From assembly GCA_017403825.1 (NCBI GenBank), contig JAFRDO010000023.1:1-51206 (forward strand): a stretch of 51,206 nt of DNA, written 5' to 3'. The position numbers and the translations under genes are program-made. Position 1 is the stretch's first letter, and each line of letters starts with the position of its first letter. Under the pieces are notes generated by a model that searched no databases, had not been told where the DNA came from, and worked only from the letters and a program-made list of their open reading frames with translations. This DNA comes from Kiritimatiellia bacterium. Lineage in GTDB: Bacteria; Verrucomicrobiota; Kiritimatiellia; RFP12; UBA1067. This document shows positions 35,115-45,000 of the stretch, one piece after another.

Positions 35115-38100
35115 TTACTTGATGATCAGTGTCGCCCCAAAATGGTAAATCGTCACGACCCTGAAGCAATCGACGCCGAGCCATGTGCTGCCGCCCGCCT
35201 GAGCCGCAGCGTTGGAGAGCGTCAGCACGTTGTCACCGGCGTGAAGCGCGGCGGCGGAAACGTCAGCCTTGAACTTCTGAATCTCATCCGACGCCGCAGC
35301 ATTGAATGTCGCCACCGCCGCACCGTTCGCCGCAAGCGTAAGAGTCTGCGCCTCTGACGCCTTGAAGCGGACGACTACGCGGACGGAATAGTCGGCGTTG
35401 CCGGCGATGGCATCAGGAACGTCCACATGGATGCTAGTCGGCTGCCGCACCTCCGAGCCGTTCACCAGCTCATACCGCCCGAACGCACAATCCGACTGGT
35501 CGAGGTCGGTCGCGTAGTAGTCGCCAGACGATGCCCTGCGGACTAAAAACGCATCAAGTTTCACTGTCGCACCAGATGTCGTGCGCGTCAACTTGAACGT
35601 GTTTTGGTCTGTTCCAGTGGTTTCCCTTAAAAAGCCTCTTGGTATTGGCAGATAGGCCATGGCCCCATGCGTCACTGTGAACGTCCCCACCGAACTGCCG
35701 TTGATTGTAAGGGAAAAACTGCTGTCGTCGGAGTCTGCCGTCGTCATCATGCACAAGATATACGATGCATCGGCATTTGCGGCCGACAGGTTTCTTAAGT
35801 TTAATTGTTGCGCGGAATGCGCGTCCGTGAACACGGCACGTTCACTGAACCAAAAGTCATTACCGTTGGAATAATTGTTGACGGTCATGCCGGCAGTTTC
35901 GCGCTGGTCGGTATCGCCAAACTCCGCGTTGCTGTCGTTGACAACGCCAAAGTTGAGAAGCGTGGAGTCGCCCGGCCATGCGAAGACCTGGCGGATTTCG
36001 TCTTCACCCAACGCACGATCCCAGGCCGCAAACGAATGGATGCTGCCACGGAAACCGTAGGCACGCGCCTCGTTTTTCGTCCATGTGCCTCCAACCAAAC
36101 CAGACCGGCCGTGTCCGATGACAAAGCTGTTTTTGCTGGCGTCACAGGAACTCGGCGAAGCACCGGCCGCTGTTGCGCTCATGACGGCAATGGACGACGA
36201 ACCTTCCTGATACGAATAGATTGTCACCTTGCGGTTCGAGAGCGTAATTGCAAAGTCCGTCCACTTATTTGGCACAACAACGATATCTCCCGTGCCGTTC
36301 CATGTTTTGTTGAGGTTGGGACGGTAAGAATAGAAATAATAATGTCCCGCCTCTGTAATACCGATGTAGGCGCCGTAGGTCAACCCAAGCGTATCGCCAA
36401 CACCCATGAAATACGCGGGCTGTCCGGGAATCGGCATGGTGCCGTCCCAGCGGAAGCGCAGAAAAAACGTGCAGGAATCATTCACCTGATCGAACTTCGG
36501 GATGAACGGTACGTTGTTCGTGTTGAGGTGAAGACCTGCCGTCCAGTACGTATAGTTCCCGTTCGACTGCGCCTCCGAATCCTGAGGGAAATATAGGGCC
36601 TTCGCGCTCTCTGTTCTTCTTGCGTAAGGATATACGACATTTTCGGTCCTGACAAGTATTCCCGAATGCGTTCCACTCACACCGGTGGAGCCAAAGGATC
36701 GGTCGGCACCTTCTAAAGGGGATTGGAATGCTGCGGCGTGCATGTTCGACGTCTTGTCCCCAACCAGCGATTCGGGGAAATCTGGCTGAGATGAATTCAT
36801 TCCCACATCAGGCCGCAACGGATAGTTGTCACCATGCCACGGAATCGCGCCACGATGGAGCGACTTCACGTCTGAAAACACCTTTCCGCCGTAGGTCTCA
36901 GGCGCGAATTCATCCAACGAACCATCAGCATTGCCAATCTGCAGGCTGCCGCCGAGCGCAATCGCGTCTATCGTCACCGGGTCTGCCGGCGTGCGCATAA
37001 GCGTCAGCGTGTTCGCACCTGCGACGGTCAAGTTCTTCTTCACGAAGAGCGTAGCTGTCGTGCCGGGCGAAACCGAAAGCGAACCCACCGCTGCACCGTT
37101 GACAGAGACATTGAACAATCCTGCCGCCGAGGTAGAAGTCGTCGTCACGCGCAACACCTGCGGGAGTCCTGCATCCTTCGCTGCTACGTTGAAGTTCACC
37201 GTTGTCGGCGCTACGCCGCCCTCAAACTCCTGTGCGCTGTCATTCGCCGTGCCGAGCCGCACAAGATCCGTTCCCGGCCACGCGAAGACCTGACGCACCT
37301 CGTCCGCACTCAAGGCGCGGCTCCACGACGCGAACGACTGGATGCTGCCTCGAAAGGCGCGTATGCGTTGAGCTGTCGAATTATACCCATAGCCACATCC
37401 GCCGTCTGCATACGAACAGCCCAACACGACTCTACTGGTCGGCGAACCCGTTGGCGCTCCAGAACTGCCGTTCACTTCTAATATGGCGATGCCGTCTGAA
37501 CTTTCCTGATAAGAATAGATCGTCATCTTACGGTTCTTAACCGTCACAGCGAAATCAGTCCATTCGTTAGGTTTGACTCTCACATCCGTCGCGCCATTCC
37601 AAGTCTTCCCATAGACACTTGCCGAATACGCATTGTAACAGCCATTGCTCATGACCGAAACGAGGAAGCCATAGTTCGCGCTGTCGCCTGCGCAAAGGAA
37701 ATAGTTCTGCATATCGGCGCCCGCCGGCGATTCTCCGCTCCACTTGTAGCGGATGAAGAACGTGCATTCCTTCGTCAAATCAACGGCAAACGGCGAAGTG
37801 AAGTTGACTGCCCCCGCGTAGTATTTCGACGTGCTGAAATCGACATCCTGGGGGAAATAGGCAACCGTCTCGCTTTGGCGCGTCTTCGTGTAGGGATTGA
37901 CCACGTTCTCAGTGCGAAGGACGACGCTGGTGTGGCCATTGTATATTTGAGTCGGCCATGTCGTTCCACCGCTGGCGGAACTGCAAATCACGTGCGCGGC
38001 GTTGGCAGTATCGGCGATCAGCAGAGATTCCGGAAACTCCATCTTGCCAGAGCCGATATCAAGGACACCGTCGCCGTTCGCATCGACGAAACCACGATGC

Positions 38101-38222
38101 CACGACTTTGCATCCGAGAATACGTCGCCCGCCTGAAGCGAAACTGGCAAAACCACCAGCCCAGCCATGGCATACGCTGCAACCGTTGCGATCTTCATTC
38201 CAATTGCCTTTACGTTCATCAT
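35115..38222 (-). CDS. Secreted LamG-type protein with internal duplication
   Basis: 1035 residues, signal peptide IATVAAYAMAGLVVLPVSLQA. Two homologous ~430-residue halves follow: GDVFSDAKSWHRGF ... NEWTDFAVTVKNRKMTIYSYQ ... ADEVRQVFAWPG, then GKVFSDVKSLHRGA ... NKWTDFAITLSNRKVTIYSYQ ... EDEIRQVFAWPG. These have the look of LamG/concanavalin folds that bind glycans. A further beta-rich segment precedes the tail, which ends HFGATLIIK. The ATG at 38222 follows AAAGG, with TATAAT at 38257-38262; the longer frame to 38333 would cross the terminator hairpin. First gene of an operon with both DUF4838 genes, the nucleotidase and the MBL gene. Confidence 0.82.
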   Translation of the reverse strand: MMNVKAIGMKIATVAAYAMAGLVVLPVSLQAGDVFSDAKSWHRGFVDANGDGVLDIGSGKMEFPESLLIADTANAAHVICSSASGGTTWPTQIYNGHTSVVLRTENVVNPYTKTRQSETVAYFPQDVDFSTSKYYAGAVNFTSPFAVDLTKECTFFIRYKWSGESPAGADMQNYFLCAGDSANYGFLVSVMSNGCYNAYSASVYGKTWNGATDVRVKPNEWTDFAVTVKNRKMTIYSYQESSDGIAILEVNGSSGAPTGSPTSRVVLGCSYADGGCGYGYNSTAQRIRAFRGSIQSFASWSRALSADEVRQVFAWPGTDLVRLGTANDSAQEFEGGVAPTTVNFNVAAKDAGLPQVLRVTTTSTSAAGLFNVSVNGAAVGSLSVSPGTTATLFVKKNLTVAGANTLTLMRTPADPVTIDAIALGGSLQIGNADGSLDEFAPETYGGKVFSDVKSLHRGAIPWHGDNYPLRPDVGMNSSQPDFPESLVGDKTSNMHAAAFQSPLEGADRSFGSTGVSGTHSGILVRTENVVYPYARRTESAKALYFPQDSEAQSNGNYTYWTAGLHLNTNNVPFIPKFDQVNDSCTFFLRFRWDGTMPIPGQPAYFMGVGDTLGLTYGAYIGITEAGHYYFYSYRPNLNKTWNGTGDIVVVPNKWTDFAITLSNRKVTIYSYQEGSSSIAVMSATAAGASPSSCDASKNSFVIGHGRSGLVGGTWTKNEARAYGFRGSIHSFAAWDRALGEDEIRQVFAWPGDSTLLNFGVVNDSNAEFGDTDQRETAGMTVNNYSNGNDFWFSERAVFTDAHSAQQLNLRNLSAANADASYILCMMTTADSDDSSFSLTINGSSVGTFTVTHGAMAYLPIPRGFLRETTGTDQNTFKLTRTTSGATVKLDAFLVRRASSGDYYATDLDQSDCAFGRYELVNGSEVRQPTSIHVDVPDAIAGNADYSVRVVVRFKASEAQTLTLAANGAAVATFNAAASDEIQKFKADVSAAALHAGDNVLTLSNAAAQAGGSTWLGVDCFRVVTIYHFGATLIIK

Positions 38223-38256
38223 TTGCAACCTTTCCCTATTGCTGCTTCTGGCAAGA

Positions 38257-38262
38257 ATTATA
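38257..38262 (-). promoter_or_regulatory. -10 box of the LamG operon
   Basis: TGTGCTATAAT on the minus strand, 34 bases before the ATG. It is likely to drive five genes down to 27789. The -35 region merges with the upstream terminator. Confidence 0.6.
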
Positions 38263-38274
38263 GCACAAAACTTT

Positions 38275-38319
38275 ACGGCAAGGGCCGATTTCCGACGAAT
38301 GGAAATCGGCCCTTGCCGT
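38275..38319 (-). terminator. Perfect 19-pair hairpin between the PA14 and LamG genes
   Basis: ACGGCAAGGGCCGATTTCC (38275-38293) pairs with its exact complement at 38301-38319 around a seven-base loop. It starts 11 bases after the PA14 gene stop, and AAAGTTTTG follows on the minus strand. A strong terminator candidate, although the T-run is short. Confidence 0.75.
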
Positions 38320-38329
38320 GAGAATCTTC

Positions 38330-41300
38330 TCATCTGACGAAGATGGCAAAACCCTGCGGAGCGCGGATCTTGACGCCTGAGAAGCGCCAGTCGTAGGTCG
38401 GAGTCCGCGAATAGTCGTATCCGATGTAGGAGGTTGACGTCAGCCCCACGTACACCGTATCGCCATACACGTCAGGCGACACCTCAAACCTGTAGACATC
38501 CTTCCAGCTGCCGTTGTCTTTCCTGTAGCTGTAGTTGATTACATTTCCGGTGCGCCGGATACGAAGCAAGCATCCTGTGTCATTATCGCTTACCCGCTCC
38601 GACCAGCCGCTTGCGCCATCCAAGTACGAGCCGCCGTCTTTTGGGTTCTGCCCTCTTGCCTCGCATCTCTTGCCACCGATCTTGAGATGTCCCCCCTCCA
38701 TCTTGATGACGCAGGCCTCGAACGGAGCTGCGGCGTCAAGCGCACTGCGAACCATAATTCCACCCTTGTAGGCTGTGGAAACTGCGGTAAGGGACGCCAA
38801 ATAGTCAACCCGCGCCACGCAGCTGAAATCGCCCGTGAACGGCTGCCAAAGGAAGCAATAGCCGTTTTCGCCATTGTAGAGATCGTTGCCGCCGTAGGCA
38901 AGGTCGATGGAACCGTCGCCATTGAACCGCACATCGCCGGGATTGTTCTCGGATGCGGTGGCGTTGAACGTCCTCGCCCCCGCCCAGCCTTCCGGCAACG
39001 CATACGGCACAGGAACGAGCTGCGAGGCAGGAATGATCGCGCGCTCCACTGGTCCACTCCAGTAGAGGCGGCAGAGGTTCTCGCCATCTGCCTGGAACCA
39101 TGTCAGCACGACATCATGCTCGCCAGCCGTGAGCGTCAACGCGCCGCCCGGCGCAGTCTGCGTCGTGCCGTCCAAAGACTGACGGTAGAGGACGGGCTTG
39201 CTGTCGATCCAGAGCGTGACCGTATCGTCCGCCTCCGCATCAAACAAGTAGTCGCCGGCAACAGGCACGATCAGCCTACCCGTCCAGCGCACGAAGAAGT
39301 TCTCCGTTGCGCCGCCGACCGCGATGTTTTTGAAATCGATCACCGCGTTGGTCGTAACGGACACGACCGACTCGCCTACATTCGTCGAGGTGTAGCCGGC
39401 ACTCCACACGCCATGCAACCCGATGCCGTTACCTGCAATATACGGACGAACCGAGCAGTCAGCCGAATATGCTACGTTTGCGCCGTTGACCGTCGTGACA
39501 CGATAGACGTAGCGGGTACCGACCGTAACGCTAGTATCCGTCCAAGACGCCGTCGCGGCGGAAAGTCCGCTCGCCATAGTCTGCCATTCGGCTCCGTCCA
39601 CTTTGCGCTCGATGGTGTAGGTGCCGTATTGGACTGGCGTCCACGTCAACGTCACCGAAGGCGTCGTGCCGCACGTCGCCGTAATGTCGGTCACGTTCTG
39701 CGCCGCCGCCGCCACATCAGACTCGAACCATCCGTAGAACTGGAGTTCCGAAGCATTGTTGTTCCATTCGTTGTTATCCGGGTTGTGGCAGAAGAGATAG
39801 CGGTAGGTATTTTCCGCATCATGGCTCGCCTCTTCATACCAGATCGCTTGTGCCGTCCAGACGAGCGGCGTGGTCAGCACGGTGGAGTTGCTGGACTCCT
39901 TCCAGTCGGCACTGTTCGAGCCCGAAAGCACCACGCCGTTCAAACGAGCCTTGGTGCTCTCGCCAATGCCGGAAAAGAAGCGCAGATAGGCGAAGTGCGC
40001 CGGTTCGCCGAGATCGACTCCGATGCACGTGCGAGTTGGAGCGGCATTTTTCGTGTCGGCGAAGTCGACATAGTAGGCAAAGCCCGCCTCCGAGATTGCA
40101 CTTGAATATTTGTAAAGGACATTGTTGAACGCGATCATAAGGCTGTTGGAGACGGCCGTCAACGTAGTTCCTGTTGATGGCGTCCAACACAGGTTTCCTC
40201 CGGTTCCGCACGTATAGATGAGCTTCACACCTGAACGAAACTGCGTCATACTGCTTTCGGGATTGCGCTCCAGAAGCCGCCAGCGGCGGAACACGGTCGG
40301 CGTTTCGTTCGTGGCGGAGACGCTCTGGCCGTCGTATGTAAAGTCCGTAACGACGCGGTAATAGCTCAGCACACCAACCGGCGCCGTCGTGTCCGTATAG
40401 GCATTGACGCCGTTCAGCTGCGCAATCTCCGTCCACGGTCCGTTCGCGCCGGGCGCGCGAAGAATCGTTGAAGCCGAAACGCCCGGCTGAACCGACCAGC
40501 GCAGCTCGGTGGGAACTTCGGGATAGGCGCCGTGCGTGGCAACAAGATCCGTCGCAGCCTGCGGATTCGCGATGACGTTGGCCGCAAGCGCATCGGCGCT
40601 CATGCCGTAGAACTCCAATTCCGAGACATCGCCGCACTGATGGTGCCCGTCATAGTCGATAAAGCGCAGATACTTGAATGCGTTGGTACCAGCCGCCGCA
40701 TCGGGCACGACATCAAGCCAACCCGGATGAAGATGCCAATCGAGCGGAACGGCGTTTTTGCATAGATGAAGCGTCACAGCATCGGAGAAGTCCGCCTGGT
40801 TCGCGCCCTCAATCTTGCAGTAGAGCAGACGCTCCGTGTGGCTGGAATTTGCCGATCCGTCGCCGCGCCCGCAGTAGCGGATGCGCGTGATGGCCATCGG
40901 CGCAACAAGCGCATAGCCAACGTAGCTGTTGAAAGAATTGTCTTTGTCCTTGGGATCGTAGAACGTTCGGATGCTGCCATCGAACACCTTGTAGTATTCA
41001 TAACCCGGCCCCCAGGGTTCCGTCTTGTCGGAGACGATGTCAAGCGACCCCGTGGAATCGTGGAGGGCATAAAGACGGAGGTTCGTCTCCTTCGAGATGG
41101 TCGGGGTGTAGTCCGCGTAGGACTCTGTGTCCATGCCGTAGAACTCAAGCTCGGCCACATTCCCGCAGAACGAATTAACACCGGAAACATGAGGCTGGAA
41201 AATTCGCAGATACTTGAATGTCTTCGGCGTCACGAAAGAACGGGCAGGCGCCTCGAACCAGCCAGATGGGTTGGTCGCACGCCACTCGACCGGCACGACA

Positions 41301-41728
41301 TCCTTCAGGTCTAGCAAGGTAATTGCATCGGAGAAATCGGCCTCGTTCGCGCCTTCAATGCGACAGAGAGAAAGACGCGCTTCGCCATCTCCTCTCAACC
41401 GGCCGCAAACGCGGATGCGCGTGACGACACGCGGCTCAGTCAGTTCATAGCCAACCCATGTGTCGTAAGCAGCACTTCTAGGGTCGATGGCCGTGCTCGT
41501 GTCGCCGTCGAAAGGCGCCGTGTACGTGCCATTGGCCGACCAGTATTCCGTCGATTCACTCTCACGCATGATCTTTAGGTCACCGTTTTCAGTGACCGCA
41601 AGAGTGCGGAGGTTGACTTCCGCGGCCATAACGACGGACGCTCCGCACAGGCAGATGGCCAAAAATGCCAGACGACCCTTACCTTTAAGACCATGCATTG
41701 CAGAATGCATGACAGACTTGCGCTCCAT
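38330..41728 (-). CDS. Secreted multidomain protein: discoidin-like, FN3, PA14 and DUF1349-like domains
   Basis: 1132 residues with a signal peptide (GRLAFLAICLCGASVVMAAE). Two F5/8-type discoidin-like domains come first (both contain CxIEGAN(E/Q)ADFSDA and a (A/S)ELEFYGM end), a third, diverged one ends in ASELQFYGW, and fibronectin-III-like segments lie between (DITATCGTTPSVTLTWTPVQ). A PA14 domain follows (FFVRWTGRLIVPVAGDYLF, CRLYWSGPVERAIIPASQLV). The last ~200 residues resemble a DUF1349/concanavalin domain (GGIMVRSALDAAAPFEACV). The tail is PQGFAIFVR. No catalytic domain is seen; likely a glycan-binding surface protein. The start is set by AAGGAGA before the ATG at 41728. Confidence 0.82.
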   Translation of the reverse strand: MERKSVMHSAMHGLKGKGRLAFLAICLCGASVVMAAEVNLRTLAVTENGDLKIMRESESTEYWSANGTYTAPFDGDTSTAIDPRSAAYDTWVGYELTEPRVVTRIRVCGRLRGDGEARLSLCRIEGANEADFSDAITLLDLKDVVPVEWRATNPSGWFEAPARSFVTPKTFKYLRIFQPHVSGVNSFCGNVAELEFYGMDTESYADYTPTISKETNLRLYALHDSTGSLDIVSDKTEPWGPGYEYYKVFDGSIRTFYDPKDKDNSFNSYVGYALVAPMAITRIRYCGRGDGSANSSHTERLLYCKIEGANQADFSDAVTLHLCKNAVPLDWHLHPGWLDVVPDAAAGTNAFKYLRFIDYDGHHQCGDVSELEFYGMSADALAANVIANPQAATDLVATHGAYPEVPTELRWSVQPGVSASTILRAPGANGPWTEIAQLNGVNAYTDTTAPVGVLSYYRVVTDFTYDGQSVSATNETPTVFRRWRLLERNPESSMTQFRSGVKLIYTCGTGGNLCWTPSTGTTLTAVSNSLMIAFNNVLYKYSSAISEAGFAYYVDFADTKNAAPTRTCIGVDLGEPAHFAYLRFFSGIGESTKARLNGVVLSGSNSADWKESSNSTVLTTPLVWTAQAIWYEEASHDAENTYRYLFCHNPDNNEWNNNASELQFYGWFESDVAAAAQNVTDITATCGTTPSVTLTWTPVQYGTYTIERKVDGAEWQTMASGLSAATASWTDTSVTVGTRYVYRVTTVNGANVAYSADCSVRPYIAGNGIGLHGVWSAGYTSTNVGESVVSVTTNAVIDFKNIAVGGATENFFVRWTGRLIVPVAGDYLFDAEADDTVTLWIDSKPVLYRQSLDGTTQTAPGGALTLTAGEHDVVLTWFQADGENLCRLYWSGPVERAIIPASQLVPVPYALPEGWAGARTFNATASENNPGDVRFNGDGSIDLAYGGNDLYNGENGYCFLWQPFTGDFSCVARVDYLASLTAVSTAYKGGIMVRSALDAAAPFEACVIKMEGGHLKIGGKRCEARGQNPKDGGSYLDGASGWSERVSDNDTGCLLRIRRTGNVINYSYRKDNGSWKDVYRFEVSPDVYGDTVYVGLTSTSYIGYDYSRTPTYDWRFSGVKIRAPQGFAIFVR

Positions 41729-41756
41729 GACAGTCTCCTTTTTACAGTTTAGCAGC

Positions 41757-41762
41757 ATTATA
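41757..41762 (-). promoter_or_regulatory. Promoter of the PA14 gene
   Basis: TATAAT on the minus strand with TTGTGT 17 bases before it (41780-41785), 28 bases upstream of the ATG. Confidence 0.6.
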
Positions 41763-41833
41763 CAATATCCTGCGCAAATACACAAGACCAGCACAATCCG
41801 CAACAACGCCGTCTGGACGGCACGTGCGCCACA

Positions 41834-41990
41834 CCAGGCGCGGAGAGACGGTGTCGCACGAGAGCACTTTCGCGGGTCCGATGGAATTTTGACCCCCGTG
41901 CGCACAGGCGAGCGCTCAGCGCGAGCGTCAAAATTCTGTCGGGGGCGCCCGCGAAATGCGGTTCGGGCGGGCACCGCCTCGCAGCGCCAG
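41834..41990. repeat. Long imperfect palindrome, ~157 bases
   Basis: The two halves are inverted copies: GAATTTTGAC (41884-41893) pairs exactly with 41927-41936, then TTTCGCGGG (41868-41876) with CCCGCGAAA (41948-41956), and the match continues outward imperfectly through the GAGACGGTG / CACCGCCTC region. The centre holds short self-complementary blocks (GTGCGCAC, GAGCGCTC). No gene fits. It fills most of the 313-base gap between the PA14 promoter and the GH78 stop. MITE-like element or structured RNA. Confidence 0.65.
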
Positions 41991-42041
41991 TTATCGAACT
42001 AAAATGCACAACCCGCGGATATGCCCAATCCTATCCACGCC

Positions 42042-45000
42042 TCAATTGCCGGGCTTACGCCAGCGGTAGATGTGGACTGCGAACGGCGCGAAGTCGTCGG
42101 TGATGCGGCCGTATGTCACGACGCACGTGCGGTCCTCGCAAAACACCCCTGCCTTCTCCGCACCCTCAGCGACAAGCGCCGCCGAGACGGGCTCCGGCGC
42201 CGCGTTAACCGCGAAAAGGTAGTTCCATCCGGCATGGCGCTTCAGGAGGCACGTGACGGACGGCCCGCCGAGCGGATCGGCCTTCGGACCGGATAGGACG
42301 ACAGGCGTAGGCGGCTGCGCAGGCGTTCGCTCGACGAGAACAGGCGAAAGCGCGGAGAGGCGCTTTGCAAGGTCGCAGATGTTCTGCCAGCGCTCCGGAG
42401 TCGACGTCACGCCCTCGTTCTTGTCGAAGCCGCCATAGGTGTACCATGTGACACCATGGGCGCCATGTATGACGGCGGCAAACGTCGTCGCGAAAAGCTG
42501 CTCGCGCGTCGGGAAGTGCAACCAGCCCGACCAACCCTTGAAATACTGGAGAATCGCCCAGCAGGTGCGCGGCTTGCCGTCGCCATGCAGGCGCACGTCC
42601 TCGTGAAACTGCTTCATGTCGCGTATCGTCACGGCAACGCACGTCTTGTCGCTCGGATCACCCTCCAAGTTGCGGACGGGGTAGATTTCCGGCAGAAGCC
42701 CGTCTGTGGCAGTCACGTAGTCGGCATAGCGTGAGAGGCCGCCGCTTGAGCTGAGGATGGGATCGGCCTGCACCGTGATTCGCGTCGGATCGACGGCCTT
42801 CACCGCCTCGTCATAATCTGCCTCAAGCTCAGGCAGGATGTGGTCGGAGGTGTCGTCGCCCAGATACCACGCTATGATGTTCGGGTTGTGCCGCCCGATG
42901 TCGATGAGCCTCCCGTCCGGGAACCGTGCCTCCACCCAAAGCTTGATGCCGTATTTCGCGGCGGCGGCGAGGAAGTCGGTGTCATACGGATTCCCGTACG
43001 TGTGCGCCATGTTGAAGCCGCTTTCCTTAAGGCCCTTGAAGGCAGTGTCGTAGCTGTTGCCGTTGAACGGACGCTTGCAGACTGCATACAATCCGATCGG
43101 GAAGAACGGCTTGCCGCCGACAAGCGTCATGCCGTCGTCCCTAAGCGTCACTTTCGGTGTCGCCGGCGCATCGCCGACATAGAACATCTTTTTGCTCTGG
43201 GCCTTGTTGCCGTGGAAATCAACCGCGCAGACCTCGGCCGTGTGAAGTCCCTGCGCCCAACCGCCGGACGGAGCCGCCAGCGAAATCACATCGTCCTTCC
43301 GCGTGAACGCCGCCGTCCTGTCCGCGCCGTCCACGGACACCTTCAGCGAATCCCACATCACCGTCGATGTCGCATCCTTCATCTCTATGCGCAGCGTCTC
43401 GGCGGGATTGCGCGTGGGGCTTGGGCTCACGCGGCGGACGCGCGGCGGACGGACGTCGCCCTTCAAAGTCCAGCCACGGTCTGCCCGGACGCCGACCTTC
43501 ACTTCGACGAGCGAAGGCGTGGCCTTGCCGTTGGAGCGAAGCAGCACACGATACTGGATTACCGGGGCATCAGCATTGAACGGCGCATTGAAGAACGTTC
43601 CGCCGGTGCCGTCCGGCCCGACGAACGGCTTCTTGGCAAGCTCCCCGAGCGACGATGCGCCACGCCACTGGAACAGAACCGCACAACCGTCTGGGACATC
43701 CGCGCGCCATGAGACTTTGCCGCCATCGCGCACCTCCGAGGTGAACGTCGCCTCATGCGCATACGACGGGGAATCGGCCAGTTCCTCAAAGGAGAGGCCA
43801 CTGAACACAATGCGGTTGGCAGGCCCGATGTTCGGCCAGTCGAAGCCCAAGCGGAGCGAGAACGCCGCCGCTCCCTTCGGAATGTCACCGTACACGGCGA
43901 CTTCAGTGCGCTGCCCCTTCTGGACTGAATACGCGATCGGCGTCTTTGCTATCTCCTTGCCGTCCGCATCATGCCAAAAGATCATGCTGCGCCAGCTCTC
44001 CCCGTCGCTGTTGGGGAGAGATATCCCAATGGTGGTGTCGATGGCGAAGCCAAGGCGATAGCGGCGGCCGGCGCCCTTCAGCGGAACTTTGCCGGACGTC
44101 GCGCTCCACGCCGTGTCGCACGTCTTCGCGGAGCCGTCGAGGCAAAGTCCGGTCACGCCATCACGCACGCCGCCAACTTCCATCCCAAGGCGGTTGTCGA
44201 AGTTTGCAAGCGTCCAGAAATCGCACTCGGCGAAAGCGTCGCCTTCAATCGCCGGCGTACCGGCGCGGCGGCATCTCACCGCATCCGTCGACACGTCAGC
44301 GTTCCTGGCCTCATAGACCGGCGCGGCGTCTGGCGCATACTCGACAACGCCCGGCGGAAGCGTCTTCTCCACCTTAAGCTGTCCGTTCTCAAGGCGCCAC
44401 GAGACGGATATGCGGCCCTTCGGCGTGTCAAGATGGCCCTTCGCCCACGTGACGCCGGCGACGGCATGCGGCTCGATGATCACCTTGTCGCAGCCCACCG
44501 CGTCCTCTGCTACCTTTATGCCGAGAATGCCGCGCATAAGCCACGCCGCGCACGAGCCGAACATCGGGTGGTTCTGCGAATAGGTATTGTCAGAAGGAGC
44601 CCACGTCTCCCAGAGAGTCGTAGCGCCATTGTCGAGCATATTGAACCAGCCCGGGAAGCCCTTGTGCGCCAGCACCTTGCCAGCGATCTCCGCGTCGCCG
44701 CGCGCCAAAAGGACCTCAAGCAGGTACTGGGTAGAGAATATGCCGGTGGAAAGCGCATATTCATGGCCGACCACATTCTCGCGCAGAATGCCATATGCCG
44801 CGTCGAGATCGTCAGGCGGAAGCATCTTATGGTATATGGCGAAGCACTCCTCGCCCTGCCGTCCGTTCCCCACAAACCCCTTGGCCGGCACATAGCGCGC
44901 CGCTGCCGCAAATACGGCTTCCAGCTCCTTGGCCGTCGCCTCGAACCGCGCCACGTCCGCCGTCTCGCCCAGCAGCCTCGCGAACTTCGCCGTAAGCTTA

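Noticed and set aside
35115..41728. PEP-CTERM or LPXTG anchors on the surface proteins
   Set aside because: No PEP motif, transmembrane helix with arginine cluster, or LPXTG is present at any of the C-termini.
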